Shown here: piece by piece, positions 12,619-24,803 of the stretch
Layout of the letters: each line of letters opens with the position of its first letter
Position numbering within the stretch: the first letter of the stretch is position 1
Source of the DNA: Guyanagaster necrorhizus
Taxonomy: Eukaryota; Basidiomycota; Agaricomycetes; Agaricales; Physalacriaceae
Assembly: GCF_019112545.1 (NCBI RefSeq)
Contig: NW_025064881.1
Location: 2,392,591-2,456,590, forward strand
DNA: 64,000 bases
Reading direction: 5' to 3'
The notes under the pieces: generated by a model
Database searches by the model: none
Seen by the model: the letters and a program-made list of their open reading frames with translations, nothing else
Told to the model about the DNA's origin: nothing
Made by a program: the position numbers and the translations under genes

Positions 12619-13685
12619 ATGGATAGAAAGAATAGTTCTGAGTAGCGAAGAGTGAAGAATGGAAAGGCTGGAGGTGGGGATGGAAGGGCGATGGTGGTGG
12701 CAGAGGAGGGAGAGAGATGATTGGGACAGAAAAGGGCGGTGACCACCGGCCGGCTTTCAGATAAAAAAAAGAAAGGAAATAAATGCACTAAATATTGAGC
12801 CATTTTCCAAATATTACACCCTCCAACAGTATCACAGCTTGTTCACAGTTCACCTGAGTCTTCGCGTACAGCGAGAAACGTTTCTCGATGGCCGACCAGC
12901 AGCGACGATCTCGCTACAGAGATGTCTGGTGTCAAGTCAATTCCGAAGCAAATTGGAGATCCATCGTACTCCCTGTTCTCGAGTACCCGCACCGCTGTGC
13001 TTGGGAAACAAGAACGATATTCGTTTTTCACTGTGTCTGTTCAATGTGCCACGGCAAGATCTTGGAACGAAAAGGTAGGCTGACAATCTCCGTGCAAACC
13101 GAGTATTCTATCTGACCTGTATAGTTTGAGCCCTCATGGCATCATGATCCACCTTGGCATGCTTCTTGATTGAGAAATCAAGAAGCTATATAGAGCAGCC
13201 GCAGAATCCTCGATTTCCGGTGAAAATGAGATCTGCAAGCTATTCTCTGGGATCACTTGTTATCACCAGGCAGGCCATTTAAGTATATATAACTGCTTTT
13301 TCCACGCATAGTCCTGCCAGAATAGCAACTAGAAACGGTCGAGCCCGAGAGAGTCGGCGTTGTAATGGAGATATCGTAGAGCAAACGACATCCACTGGTG
13401 ACCTGGCTTAAGACCTAGAATTCCAGATATATTGCTACGAAATTCAGGTCCAATAAGATCCCACAGCAGCGCAAAGAAGACGTTTTTTTGACATTGAAGG
13501 AGAAGGGAAGCTCCGATACAAGCAGGCTCTTTCACTTCATTGGGAACAACCAAGTCAAGCAAAGGTGGTCTTCAAGTTAGGCCATTCAAACTCCGACACC
13601 TTCCTCTGTCAACCCACCACATTTTTTAAATTTTTTTACAGACGCTCTGTAGCCCACATTCAGCCAATCCCTTGCCTCTAGAAAA
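12619..13685. other. Intergenic region between divergent genes
   Basis: This is the promoter side of the RRM gene (minus) and of RPB6 (plus). Short open frames occur at 12888-13115 (plus), 12843-13031 (minus) and 13329-13562 (minus, 77 codons). The last reads like real protein but begins with a TTG, has no ATG, and could not be connected to other exons. It may be a gene remnant. Confidence 0.35.
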
Positions 13686-14385
13686 ATGTCTGACGATGGC
13701 TATGGTGGTGGTGGTGGTGGTGGTGGTGATGACTATGATTATGATGGTCCGAGGTACGTTATGCGCCTCCTACCGTATAACACTGCCGTTCTTACTATGA
13801 TTGTAGTTACACTGAAGATAATTTTGTGTGTACATCTGCTGCTAGTTTTTCCTGTTCAATACATTTATTGGCGCTATTGGGTGTGATTTGGACTTTTAGG
13901 ACAACGACTACGACTTGCTCAATGCTGGCCAAGAGGGCGAAGGTGTTACCCAGGCCGAGGAAGCCGACGGGGCCGCTACTGGAGACGATGGCAACCAGTT
14001 GAATGGTGTCAATGGCGTGGAGCAAGACCAGGAGATGGCTAATGGAGAGGATGAGGCTGCTGCCATTGGGACAGGTTTAGCGGGGGAACGACAACCGAAC
14101 AAAGTTCGAATCACAACGCCGTACCTGACTAAGTACGAGCGAGCACGGATACTGGGAACGAGAGCGCTGCAAATCAGGTTTGAAACACGTCTTCGACTGG
14201 AAACTCACACTTAACGTCCTTATAGTATGAACGCCCCGGTTCTCGTGCCCCTTGACGGTGAAACGGATGCGCTTCAAATCGCTATCAAGGAGCTGTCGCA
14301 GCGAAAAATTCCTCTTATCATTCGACGTTATCTTCCTGATGGGAGTTTTGAAGATTGGAGTGTGTCGGAGCTAATTACAGATTGA
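13686..14385 (+). CDS. RPB6: RNA polymerases I, II and III shared subunit RPB6 (ABC23)
   Basis: Core subunit common to the three nuclear RNA polymerases. Exons 13686-13753, 13807-13825 (19 nt), 13900-14177 and 14226-14385 give 174 residues. The N-terminus is acidic and variable, as usual, with an eight-Gly run. The conserved C-terminal part is clear: [41 protein letters not shown], then [19 protein letters not shown]. The stop codon is 161 nt from the stop codon of the sirtuin gene, which is convergent. The 19 nt second exon encodes YTEDNF. Confidence 0.96.
13704..13727 (+). repeat. GGT trinucleotide repeat (8 units) in RPB6
   Basis: Eight tandem GGT units encode the Gly run after MSDDGY. 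Such a tract is expected to vary in length between strains. Confidence 0.9.
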
Positions 14386-14546
14386 TGAGAATGGACATTG
14401 CTGATTGTAAACTTAGAATATTTGTCGTACTGTTCTCCCTTGTTTTCGCCAAGTCTGTTGATCCGCATAAACAAGTCCCAGCCATCATGGAATATTATAA
14501 TTTACTGCGTATGTATAGCAAAATGAAGCAGGATAGTGCCTGCCAC

Positions 14547-16324
14547 TCATGTGTCCACATTTCGTCCAATAATAACTTCAACCTTCCGACGACTCTGCGG
14601 ACGTCGTTGACTGTCTCCGGACACAGCTTTTGAAAGAAGTGCTTTGCCAGCTCTTTCCGTCCTTGAGCGTCCGTCGTTTGGCCGCGGAGGGTTGTTGAGG
14701 TCTTGCATCGACAAATCAACTATGCAACTGTTGTCGATCTTTGCGAAGTCATCCAGGCCAATGACTTGGTTCGTGCTATTGCCAAACAGCAAGCCTCGTT
14801 CTTCTGGTTCCAGGCCTACTTTGTCGGTCCTTATGCGACGCTTCGATGGACTAGAGTCACTGTCGTTGTAGTGAGAGGCACCTTGTCGTCGTTTGCTTGG
14901 TGAGCCGGGGGATACTAGTGACTTCGTAATGGCTAAGCCAGAAAGGTCGGGTGTACTGAGAATCATGTCCACAGATGGCACCGGTGGAACGTTCTCATCA
15001 GAATCCCGGAATTTCTTGTATTCTGAGCAACAAAAATCAGCAGGCCCGACACATTCAAGGAACGAAAAAGCTTACCTTTCGTTTTGCCTTTCGTTCCAGT
15101 AGCAAGGCGTGGTGCATCCTTGACGGATCTGAAAGGCGAGGCCATACTAACATCTCCATCAACTGTTACGAGCTTCTGCTGAATCTCCCAATCCACTGGA
15201 CGCATCTTCTTCCAATCCTCAATGACTTTGTCAACCCACGCGTCTGTCTCTCCGGCAACGTAGTAATCAATGACATCTGACCATTCTGATCCTGGCGCAG
15301 TCTTGTTCACAAAGACCACCTTCCCAGCCCATCGTTTCGTTTTGCCGGTGCTTGTCGACGAGGCGCCCGAATGCGCATGAACAGCTTTGGCAAAATCTTT
15401 GACGAGTTTCCTCAAACCATGTACTTTGAGTGATGTGCCCATGATTATTAACATGTCTGGCTTGCGATTGATATCACTGGCTTGGATAGAACCGATATCA
15501 TCCCCTAAGGGGTGAGGCTCATCGTAAAGTACAATGGCAGGTCTGAGAGAGCCTATTTTCGTGGCACGAGCAGAACGAGCTACACGAGCCGCAGCTAGAC
15601 AGACAATTATAAGGATTGTAGATGCAGAGATGTGATAATGGCCACTTACAACGTTGCGTGCAATCTGGACAATGGGGAGAAAGGCCCTCATTGAATATAC
15701 TGACGTGCTCTGAGGTGCAAGGGTATTCGGAGGAACAAGCCATACATCGGACACGGTGGATGTCACCGTGAAGCTGTACGTTGCGAACTTCCTTGGCTTT
15801 GATCTTGGATTTACAGCGAGAAGACGACTTTGCCTCTTGGCTGCCACTACCTAGCAGACCGACCCGTTCCTCAAGACCATCTATGTTCTGAGTGTAGGAG
15901 CGGAGGAGTTTCTTCTTCGTGTCCAATGTTTTGATGAAGCAATGGGTGGGAGTGGGCGATGCAGAATCAATAGACTGTTTGAGCTGAGAAATGAACGTGT
16001 AAAAGACAGATGTGGCGGTTGTATCACGGAATAGAGACGCGTCAAAGAGGTCACGACCCTTCATAACGGCGTTGGGGTATCGTTGCTTAACGAGGGCGTA
16101 CAAGCCATCCGAAGAACGGAAATCCTGAATAAAGGGGTCAGTATATAAGTCAACTTTTCGCGTAGGCATTTCAAACTTACTGGAATCCCTGACGAACACG
16201 ATATTCCGGCTCCTGTAACGACAACAATCTTTTTACATTTGGCAACAGACAGAGAGAGATCTGAAAGGGAGCGCCTGGTCGAGGAGTCTATCTTTACAGC
16301 ATCGAAATCCAAAGTGACGGTCAT
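14547..16324 (-). CDS. HST3/HST4-type NAD-dependent histone deacetylase (sirtuin)
   Basis: Four exons (16324-16181, 16124-15650, 15594-15076, 15022-14547) give 537 residues. Sirtuin motifs in order: VVVTGAGISCSSGIPDFRS (NAD binding), SYTQNIDGLE, QLHGD with the catalytic His, the zinc pairs CMAC and HCPDC, VLYDEPHP, and MGTSLKVHG. The long C-terminal tail after the catalytic domain, with SPSKRR repeats, and the QNIDGLEERVGL form fit the fungal HST3/HST4 subfamily, which removes acetyl groups from histone H3 lysine 56 and protects genome stability. The subfamily call is from overall resemblance. Nuclear localisation is likely from the basic tail. It lies downstream of RFC4 on the same strand. 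Confidence 0.88.
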
Positions 16325-16627
16325 TGGTGGAAGAGAGAAAAGATGTAATGGCTTCCAACTGCAATGAGACTTTCCGCTTTTGGATTCAGAACCAACACTA
16401 ACATTGTTGCTTATGAAAGCAGCTGATCAGCGCGTCTGTCACATGATTCTACCATTTACGCGTCAAGGAATTTTCTTTTTCAAATATTTACTTCATGGGG
16501 TCCACAATCACGCGAAACACAAGTGCAACCTAGTACTGAATAGGACTCTGCAAAACTACGTGGGTAAAATTACATCGGAAACACTGATGGTGAACACAGT
16601 TATACAAAATGTAAGGTATAATACCGG
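16325..16627. other. Intergenic stretch between sirtuin start and RFC4 stop
   Basis: AT-rich; it contains the sirtuin promoter and the RFC4 3' UTR. No coding signal was seen beyond the RFC4 terminal exon at its right edge. Confidence 0.4.
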
Positions 16628-18066
16628 CTACAAATTAAATAATTCCGGTTTAACATTCTGCGGGCATACCATCAGTTCCGTTTACTTATAGTGATGGTAG
16701 CATTAGGACTCACCATTTTACAAAGACGAGCCAAAAGTCCAGCTAGTTGAATGACAGTGCCCACGCCTTCCAATATTCGCATATGTGTGAAACCGATCTC
16801 CTATTGAGACTATTTAGTGTGAGATGATTATGACAAGACATTACGCTGACTTTAATGTACTCCAGCTTGGTATATTCTGGTATTCTACAGATACAATCAG
16901 AAGAAAAAATCAACGTCAAAGAAAGAAAGAACAGCTCACTCGTCAAAGGTCTTCACAACGCGAAATATAGTGACAACGATATCCACAGCACTATATCCTT
17001 GGTCCCAAAGATCATTGAGTTTTTCCATCGCCTGGCCAATGTCTCCTTTGAGACAGAAGCGTATCATTGACTGAACAATAATGGGATGTGGCTGATCGCA
17101 GACTTTGAAGACGTTGTCACCGGAGACGAAACCGAAACCGGAGTGTGTTGACTGAAGATTATTGATAGCTTGACGCATGTCACCCTCCGAAGTGAATATG
17201 AGAGCGGTGAGGCCATCATCATTGTGCTTGACCTGCCGAAGAAGAATTCAGCATCTGGCAAACGTCACTGTGACTATCGCACATTTTCCAGTTCGCATAT
17301 CTCAAGAAGGCGCTTTAAAAGTTCTTGATCTTTGAGCTTCGCGTATCGAAGGATGGCGCAACGACTCTGTATAGGTTCGATGATCTTGTTGCTCATATTG
17401 CATGCGAGACAGAAACGCGTCGTGTTCGAAAATAGTTCCATTGTCCGTCGAAGGGCTTGCTGAGCGCCTGCTGTCATACTATACAAAATGAGCCGAGTGT
17501 CTTTGGAATAGTACAATGAGAAGGGCAATGACCTGTCGGCCTCATCTAGAATGACAATCTTGTGCCGTCCAGGAGGCAGTGTAACTTTCTTTTGAGCGAA
17601 TGATTTGATCTTATTTCGAACAACATCGATGCCCCTTTGATGGCAGGTGAGATGTAATAGATAAAAAGATAAAAATGGCAAGTACCGTTCGTCAGAGGCG
17701 TTTAATTCCAAGACACCCTCTTTATACGCGTCGCCGAGAAGCTGATGCGCCAGGCAGTGGATGCTTGTCGTCTTGCCGATACCGGGCATACCCTGAGGCA
17801 AGATCAGCAGCATGCCTGACACAAGAGAGAGCGACGTGCAGATATAATGATATGGGGACAGTTTCCATCTCTTGCAATGATCTTTAGACGGTCAATAGTG
17901 TCTGCATTTCCCACGACATCATCGAGAACATTGGGTCTGTATTTTTCCACCCTGCAGCGAGGTCAGTGGCAGTCAAATCAAAGATACATGTTTCATACCA
18001 TGGAAGCTCGTAGGGCATCTCTGCAGCACCATTCGTTTTCTTTGACTTTGAAGTAGAGGCAGCCAT
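16628..18066 (-). CDS. RFC4: Replication factor C subunit (yeast RFC4 / human RFC2 type)
   Basis: Clamp-loader AAA+ subunit that loads PCNA onto primed DNA. Exons 18066-17999, 17951-17840, 17792-17686, 17634-17533, 17478-17283, 17232-16940, 16884-16851, 16800-16714 and 16657-16628 sum to exactly 342 residues. Motifs: [15 protein letters not shown], Walker [20 protein letters not shown], Walker [22 protein letters not shown], the arginine finger region [19 protein letters not shown] and [11 protein letters not shown]. The terminal exon is only 30 nt ([10 protein letters not shown] across the junction). The third exon junction fits only a GC-AG intron (17793-17839, donor GCACGT) that joins IIIS to GMPGIGKT; the alternative GT intron would be 20 nt. 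The start is the first ATG. Confidence 0.95.
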
Positions 18067-18171
18067 GATGGATCACGAAAAGAGCGCGATGTCACACTGT
18101 GTGACATCCTGTGACTAGACGTGTTTTTAAAAAAAGCTGTAAGATTATATATATTACGCTCACGGCACGCG

Positions 18172-19776
18172 ATGCCCTGTCTGGCTCGCTGTGTAAGAAA
18201 TCCTTGTAGAGTATGGCTGAACCGTCAGTTCAGTGAGTATTCTTCCATTTATTCAAAGATATCACTGACGACCTTTGAGGCGACGGCATCCAACGATGCT
18301 TCATGTCGTCATCGGCAAACGCTGGGGCACTTCGAACGTCTTCAGCGCTGATGCGTCCCATCCTCAATTATCGTGACATTTCAGAAAATGCGGTCTACAA
18401 AATGTCGAATGCTGTGAACCGCAAATCTCCAATTACGCCCGTTGCTATTCAGTCCGTCGTCCGTGATTACAAGTCTTTAAAAGACTTATCCTCATCGCTC
18501 AATGCTAAGCGAAACACGCGTTCTATGATTGGCGATAAAATAAAGAAGTTCGGGCAAGAAAAGAACCAGGAGGCTCTAATTGCCTGCTTAGAGGAGGCAA
18601 AGGTGTTGAAGGAGGAAATATCGCAGTTAGAGAAGACTGTCTCGGAACTGGAACAGGGCCTCCTCGACACGGCGCTTCTCATACCCAACGACACACATCC
18701 AAATTCACCACTAGGACCCGAGTCCTCTGCTGTTATACTCTCGTCTCACGGCCCCAGTCCTGGACCTGCCTCACCACACCGAGACCATTACTCGATATCT
18801 CAGAGTCTTGGTCTCGTTGACTTTGAAAACGCTGGAATTGTGACTGGCGCGTCTTGGTATTATTTGAAGCATGAAGCAGCCCTCTTGGAGTTGGCGCTAA
18901 CGAATTATGCAATGTCTGTAGCCATGAAACATGGGTTTGCGCCTATCATGACCCCAGACGTCGTCAAAGGCGATGTAGCAGTACGATGTGGATTCCAACC
19001 TCGGGACCACTCAGATCCTCTTAAGTCACAGGTTTACCATGTCGACTCCCATCTTTCTTCTTCCTCATCTAAACTCATACTTTCCGGGACATCAGAGATA
19101 CCACTTGCTGGTCTCTGTGCTAATCAGTTATACCTCAAATCATCTTTGCCGTTGAAGATGGTCGGACTCGGACACGCTTTCCGCTCGGAAGCTGGTGCGC
19201 GCGGTGCCGACACAAGGGGACTGTATCGAGTACATCAATTCACCAAGGTGGAACTATTTGCAGTCACTACGGAGACGGACAGTGAGAAGATGATGGAGGA
19301 CATGAAAATTGTACAGATAGCTATTTTTGATAGCCTGGGATTCCCTTTCAGGTGTGTCTACCTAGCCTTTGTCGTGCTATGTTGTCTTGAAATTTCTCAG
19401 GGTCCTCGATATGCCATCAGAAGAACTTGGCGCCAGCGCATACAGGAAATTTGACATAGAAGCTTGGATGCCTGGTCGTGGTAATTGGGGCGAGATATCT
19501 TCACTGTCAAATTGCACAGACTATCAGGCTCGTCGGCTGTCGATCAAATATCAGCGACCTGTCGTGAATCAGCAGGGTACTTTAACACACGAAAATGTGT
19601 ACGTGCATACCCTTAACGGTACTGCTGCGGCTATTCCTCGTTTAATTGTCGCGCTCTTGGAAAATGGCGCCACATTTGACGAAAAAGATTCGCTCATAGG
19701 TCTGAAGCTACCAGATGTTCTTCGCCCCTTCTGGCTTGGTCAGTCCACGGGACGAAATATCATTCAATGGGTCTAG
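18172..19776 (+). CDS. DIA4: Mitochondrial seryl-tRNA synthetase
   Basis: Class II aminoacyl-tRNA synthetase charging mitochondrial tRNA-Ser. Exons 18172-18232, 18280-19351 and 19401-19776 give 502 residues. The N-terminus ([20 protein letters not shown]) is Arg-rich without acidic residues, as expected for a mitochondrial presequence. It is followed by the coiled-coil tRNA-binding arm ([12 protein letters not shown]). Catalytic motifs: GTSEIPLAG, motif 2 [10 protein letters not shown] with [16 protein letters not shown], and motif 3 [11 protein letters not shown]. The first ATG was chosen because it supplies the presequence. Divergent from RFC4 across about 105 nt. Confidence 0.93.
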
Positions 19777-19937
19777 TAGGTTTGAGACAGAGGTGTGAAC
19801 GGGCCTGCAAGAACTCTTACCTTGCAACTTTATTATTTAACCAAGACTCGAGATGTCAGCTTATCGCTATCCTCATGTAACAAACGCTATAGAACAGCAT
19901 ATATATGTACATTTATTACCGCGACTGTTCCCCCAGA

Positions 19938-21761
19938 TCACCATTTCTTCGACGGCTCTATGGAAACCTCGTCAGCAAAAGGGTCCGCAAACGGATCCTC
20001 CACATCGATCAACGCAACATTAGAACCGCCTTCGCCTTTGTTTGAAACACGAAGATCCACTCTCGCAGCATCTGGATCATCATCGACGTAATGCTTTCGT
20101 GTTTGTCTCCACGCTGCTGCAGAAGTATCACGGGTTTCTTCATCTGATGATTCGTAGTCACTGAAGTCCGATAGCGAGCCTCTGGCATCATTGCTTTCGT
20201 CTGAATATGTAGTAGAGGTAGAAGGCCGCAACGGTGGTTGTAGGTTCGTAGAAGAACTACCAATCGAACCGAAATTAATGTCTTGCAGGTCAGCATACGC
20301 GCCGCTATCGTTCCGATACTTAGCACGTTCGACAGCAGCACGCTGCTTCTCCTGCAATTTAATAACTTCACTTTCTCCTGTTAAGTGGACCTTTGCAAGG
20401 GGGGCCGATAAGGCGTCAGCCCCGTCGTTTGGTTTCTTCGCCGGGGCTTTTGAAGCGTTATCATAAGTCTCCAGAGCGTTGATAACCCTCTCGTTGGTTT
20501 CGATAAGGGTTCCTATTAATTCTTCATTCTCCACGAGCTGTGATCCTTTGATTAACATGGGTTTCAACCAGAAACAAGCGGACTTACTTGTATGTAGCGC
20601 ACTATCTGCTTTCGTGCCAATTTGGCTTTTGACAGACATTCTTGGACGCGTTCATTGGTTTGCAAACTGTCGGTCTCCCTATTAACAAGCTAAAGGCGAG
20701 GTTAGAACTGACGATAAGAGAGCATAAAGACCTACGGTGATAGCATTGACGAGATTACTAGAAGCCTGGGACGCGTCAACGATACTTGATAATACTTTCG
20801 GTTTCTCCTGTAACAGTGTTATTGCAGCGACAGTAGACAGTAGACAACAAAAAGTCGCTCGCCTTCTCAAAAACAAAAAGGGCGCGTTTGGCCTTGGGTT
20901 GATTCTTCTTCCGTTTCTCCTCTTTCCGTCTTTCTTCTTCTAGCCTCTGACGCTCTTTGGCTTCGGCTTTTTCCTGAGCCTTGCGTTTGGCTTCTTCCAG
21001 TTTCCGCTGTTGTATTTCGGGGTCCAGATAGGTATCTGTGACATGCGGCCGATCACGGACGGTTTGCGAATAGAGATTGGAGAACATGGACATGGACGGG
21101 TCAGATTGGAACTGTTCGTGCCATGATTTGAGAACGAGAATTAGCTTTTTCTTCACTCTCTTGTCGGCATAACTATCGCTGGCGAGGTGCTTGAGCGCGT
21201 CGGTTAGCTGTCCATCAGCAAATGATGCTTTAAAAGAATGAGATAGACCGTGAACAGATGACACTAGAACGCACTTTTAAATTTGTCTCCACAGTTTTCT
21301 ACCAATGCTTTGAGGATCTAAGATATCTCAATGAGAAGGGGCGAGGCCGGAACGATATGAGACGCAGCTGACCACGAGAGCACGATACTGCTGATGCGGG
21401 CTGCCGTGCTTGAGTTTCTTGCGTAAAGCACGAGAGGCCTCAGTGGGACTAGAGCAAGATATTCAGAGAACGCGCTGGACGAGGATGACGGGCAATACCC
21501 TGCATGTGGCTGGAGGTTGATGGCGTCGACGAGCTCCGGAATACTGCATTTACATCATATTGACATTACTTTACCAACACGGCGTATCAACGCACCCATC
21601 ATAAGCCTCCTCCGCAATGGTGCTTGCCGTCAGGATCTCGACCCAATCGGTGATGGAAGACTGTGCACTGTGAGCAAAAATCGCAGAGATCCAGGAGATA
21701 ATGACCGTACATGGGGCTTTTCACGACCAAATGCTTCCCTTGCAAACTTTATTGCAGACAT
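19938..21761 (-). CDS. LSB5: LSB5-type VHS and GAT domain protein
   Basis: Nine exons (21761-21711, 21660-21596, 21543-21499, 21448-21373, 21317-21275, 21227-20863, 20807-20736, 20689-20588, 20537-19938) give 472 residues. The N-terminus SSITDWVEILT, EASRALRKKLKHG, ILKALVENCG and KLILVLKSWHEQF are VHS-like. A Lys/Glu/Arg coiled coil follows, then a GAT-like helical region (KPKVLSSIVDASQASSNL, ELIGTLIETNERVINALETY), and an acidic tail with DPFADPF, an endocytic-type motif. Yeast LSB5 links actin dynamics and ubiquitin-dependent endocytosis. The intron 20808-20862 fits best as GC-AG (donor GCGAGC), keeping FVFEKEKPKV; a GTTTTT donor 12 nt upstream is the alternative. Confidence 0.85.
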
Positions 21762-22084
21762 TTCGGCGAGGAATGCAGAAAGGGAGAGCCACTTTTGGAG
21801 ACGCCTGAGAGTACGAGGAGATCACAGCAAGCATGAATTTAGATAATAGTCTTCCTAAAAGAGAATGATCGGAAGTAAACGTCATTGAAAGGTCTCTTCA
21901 CAAAGCTACAAATTTTTTTTCCAACAGTGCGTAACAATATTATAGACGAAACGGTAACGGTACTTCTTCGTAACAATCGTACAATTTCCTGATCAGAATA
22001 AGACAGTGAACGAAAAATAGATAACAATAAGACAACGAACCTACACAAGGTCTATCCACCCAGAGAGTATAATTTATGTGTTTA
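21762..22084. other. Intergenic region
   Basis: Upstream of the LSB5-type gene and downstream of the next minus-strand gene. No coding signal was found. Confidence 0.4.
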
Positions 22085-23345
22085 CTATGAACTATCATCC
22101 GATCCTCCGCTCTCTTCGCTCTCGGTGCTTTGGACAGGATTTGCAGAGGGGCCGTTAGGCTGACTATTGTCAATCCCTGGTGGCTGCGCCTGTTGTTGCA
22201 ATTGAGGTGGTAGTGAACCTCCCGGTACAGGAATCATGCCGGGTTGAGTCATTGCTACGGGGCTTTCGAGAAAGAGTCTTATCAGAACACTTTCAAGAGC
22301 AACGACGCTGGCAAACGGGTATTCAAAGTTCCGAGCGTGTTCGCGGATCGAGTTGAAGAGGGTCGACATATTTTGCCATCGATCTTGGGACACACCCGTA
22401 GCAGGGCCCGGAGGCATGGGGTATGGTTGAGGAACATAGCTGTAAGGTTGAGGCACTTGTGGATAAGGAGGTTGTCCAGGCAAGGGTGCTATCATGGACA
22501 CCGTGGATGTAAACTGATTCGGTGGCGGAGGGGGAGGAGGCATAGACGTCGACGGAGAAGCGCTGATGGGTGATGAAACACTTTCTTCCTTCCTCGGATG
22601 CTTGCGAGGTCGCTCTTTTTCTTGCTGAACAGCGGCCTTGCGACCGCGACGCGTGTATGGAAGATTGGCGAGGCCGATTTCATGAGAATGCTGCGAATTG
22701 TCTACAAGAAAATTAGAATGACAATAGAAAGGAAAGGGAGGACTACTGACATGAAGCGCGCACTTCCTCGGTGTTAAAGTACGTTTTGAAGCTGATTGAA
22801 GCCGAACAGCCTACTCCCTCGAGCTGTAATACAGTTATCATGACGTACACCGGAGCCTTTGTATGCTCGCCTTTCGACTGGGGACCTTGCGCACCCTATC
22901 CGGATGCTTCTTCACGTACTTTTTCCTGCCGCTACGCGAATGGCGAGCGCAGACCAGCTTGGTATGGTCCTTGAAACGAGGAGGGACGGCTTTACTTCCA
23001 TGGGTATCTCCCTTTGTCCACCAAATTAGCACACATATGCAGACAAAGCACGAGTCCTACCTTGACAAACTCAACCATTTGTGTCTCCTCTTCCTTTTGG
23101 CGCCATTCGTTGAAAGCAGCAAGATTAGGAAAGACTAAAGTGTAACCGTCGTCGGAGTCGCCAGATCCATATGGCTGTTTGGATCCAGATGAGGATGAAA
23201 AAATGTGACCGTTGCTGGGATTGGTAGTAAAACTTTGGCCAGGAAATTGAACCTCTCCATTCGCTCCCGGGTGCGGCTGCATAAGATGAGGCGGCAATGG
23301 TTGGTGCATCGCAAGCTCTCCAAGTCGAAAATGCTGGAAGCTCAT
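22085..23345 (-). CDS. Protein with FAR1-like, transposase-derived zinc-binding domain
   Basis: Exons 23345-23061, 23011-22871, 22823-22751 and 22701-22085 give 371 residues. Residues about 70-180 resemble the FAR1/WRKY-GCM1 type zinc fold of Mutator-like transposases: YTLVFPNLAAFNEWRQKEE, then LVCARHSRSGRKKYVKKHP, VRKVPSRK, a second Cys in GVGCSASISFKTYFN, and the closing NSQHSHEIG histidines. No transposase catalytic domain follows. Instead there is a short basic region (RRGRKAAVQQEKERPRKHPR) and a Pro-rich, Ser-rich C-terminus. I infer a domesticated DNA-binding protein, perhaps a transcription factor. Intron 22824-22870 has a GC donor (GCGAGC) in the model that keeps VPSRK; a GT donor 15 nt upstream is possible. 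Confidence 0.7.
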
Positions 23346-23564
23346 CGTGGATAAAGGCCGCAGAGGTGCTAACCTACGGGTACTGCACTGGATTTGGGGG
23401 TGAAATCGAAACGAAAGAAGCAACGAAAGTACGGTGAAATTTACGTAAGCTATCCATTTTTTGATAAATCTTGATAAACAAAGTGGTAAAAAAGGAAATC
23501 ACTCATTTTGGTCACGGTCGTATTTGTACACTTTCAGCCCAATTTTGCTTTTCTTTCTTTAATT

Positions 23565-24696
23565 ATGACTTCGTCGCTGCGAAATTCGATACACCGTCGC
23601 AATCACAAGGAGCGGTCCCAGCTCGCCCATCGTGCAAAGCTCGGCATCCTAGAGAAACATGCAGACTATGTCAAGCGCGCACGGGATTACCACTCCAAAC
23701 AGGACAAGTTGAATCGGTTGAGGCAGAAGGCTGCAGAGAGGAATAAAGATGAATTTTATTTTTCGATGACGAGGGAGAAGACGAAGGTATGAGGTTCTTA
23801 TTTCTATAGAGAGCCGGCTGACATTCATATAGGGTGGGGTACATGTCAAGGAGAGAGGGAATGTCGCGCTGCCCATTGACATGGTAAAGGTGTTAAAAAC
23901 GCAGGATGAAAATTACATCCGAACAATGCGAGCCGCTGGCTTGAAGGTGCGTCCTGAGAATTTCATACCCAACCTTCTGCGTCTGAGTGTTCGTTTGCAG
24001 AAAATCGATAAAATGAAGGCGCAGCTTTCCGAAATGGTTAATTCAGTCACCGACGAAGACTATGAAGAGTTTGGTAATGGACAAACAAAACTCTTGGAAG
24101 AAGCCGGGGTTATTCCAAAGTCCGGGAAGGGTCGGCGGAAGTCAAAGCATATAATTTTTGTGGAAAACGAGGATGAAGGTATGTCCACTAGACTTGTACC
24201 TGTGGAACAAAGGCTCATTACTTCGAAAGTACACAAGTATAAACCCGAATCGTCATCGGTGTCTCATGAAGAAACAGTGCAAGAAGAAGAACCTATAGAT
24301 CTGGGATGGAAAGTACTAGCAGAGAAGAAACGGTCTAAGAAGTGTAAAGTGTCAGCAGAGGACGATGTCAAGATGGAAAATGAGGAAGGTGACTGCGAAC
24401 CCAATCACGAAGCAACTCTTCGCAATCGTCGACGCCTCTTTCGAGATCTCGCAGCGCGACTGGCACGCGACAAGCAGCTGCGCTACACGGAACGCGAGTT
24501 TGAAATGCAACGACTCATGATGGGGAAAGGTGCTCGTAAAAAGCTCAAGGGAGTCGAAAGAGTGGACGGGAGCAAAGATGATGATGGTGAAGACCAAGAT
24601 GAGCTTGATGCGCGAAAGGGCAAGCCAATCGCGCAAATTGTATCCAAGACATATATACCTCGTGTCTACAAGTGGCGGAGAGAACGGAAGAAATAG
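23565..24696 (+). CDS. UTP11: U3 snoRNA-associated protein 11 (small-subunit processome)
   Basis: Nucleolar component of the 18S rRNA processing complex. Family motifs: [55 protein letters not shown], and the C-terminal [12 protein letters not shown]. Introns 23787-23832 and 23947-24000 are clear. The second is 54 nt and stop-free, so the open frame runs through it, but splicing joins AAGLK to KIDKMK as the family expects. A third candidate, 24179-24229, with a perfect GTATGT donor, is also 51 nt and in frame. The protein is 343 residues with two introns or 326 with three. Confidence 0.93.
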
Positions 24697-24803
24697 ATCT
24701 CACTATGGAGGAATTAAAATGCAATGGTATTGTAATTGGGTACTTGACGAAAAGTTTGTGATATGTCCCTCCATGTGGTTTTAGATATACAAAGATCCTA
24801 ATT

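Noticed and set aside
13329..13562. 77-codon minus-strand frame that looks protein-like
   Set aside because: It starts with TTG, no ATG or splice partner exists, and no family was recognised. At most a gene remnant.
17820..17839. 20 nt GT-AG intron in RFC4 that would avoid a GC donor
   Set aside because: Too short for the spliceosome and it would insert extra residues before the Walker A motif. The 47 nt GC-AG intron gives the conserved junction.
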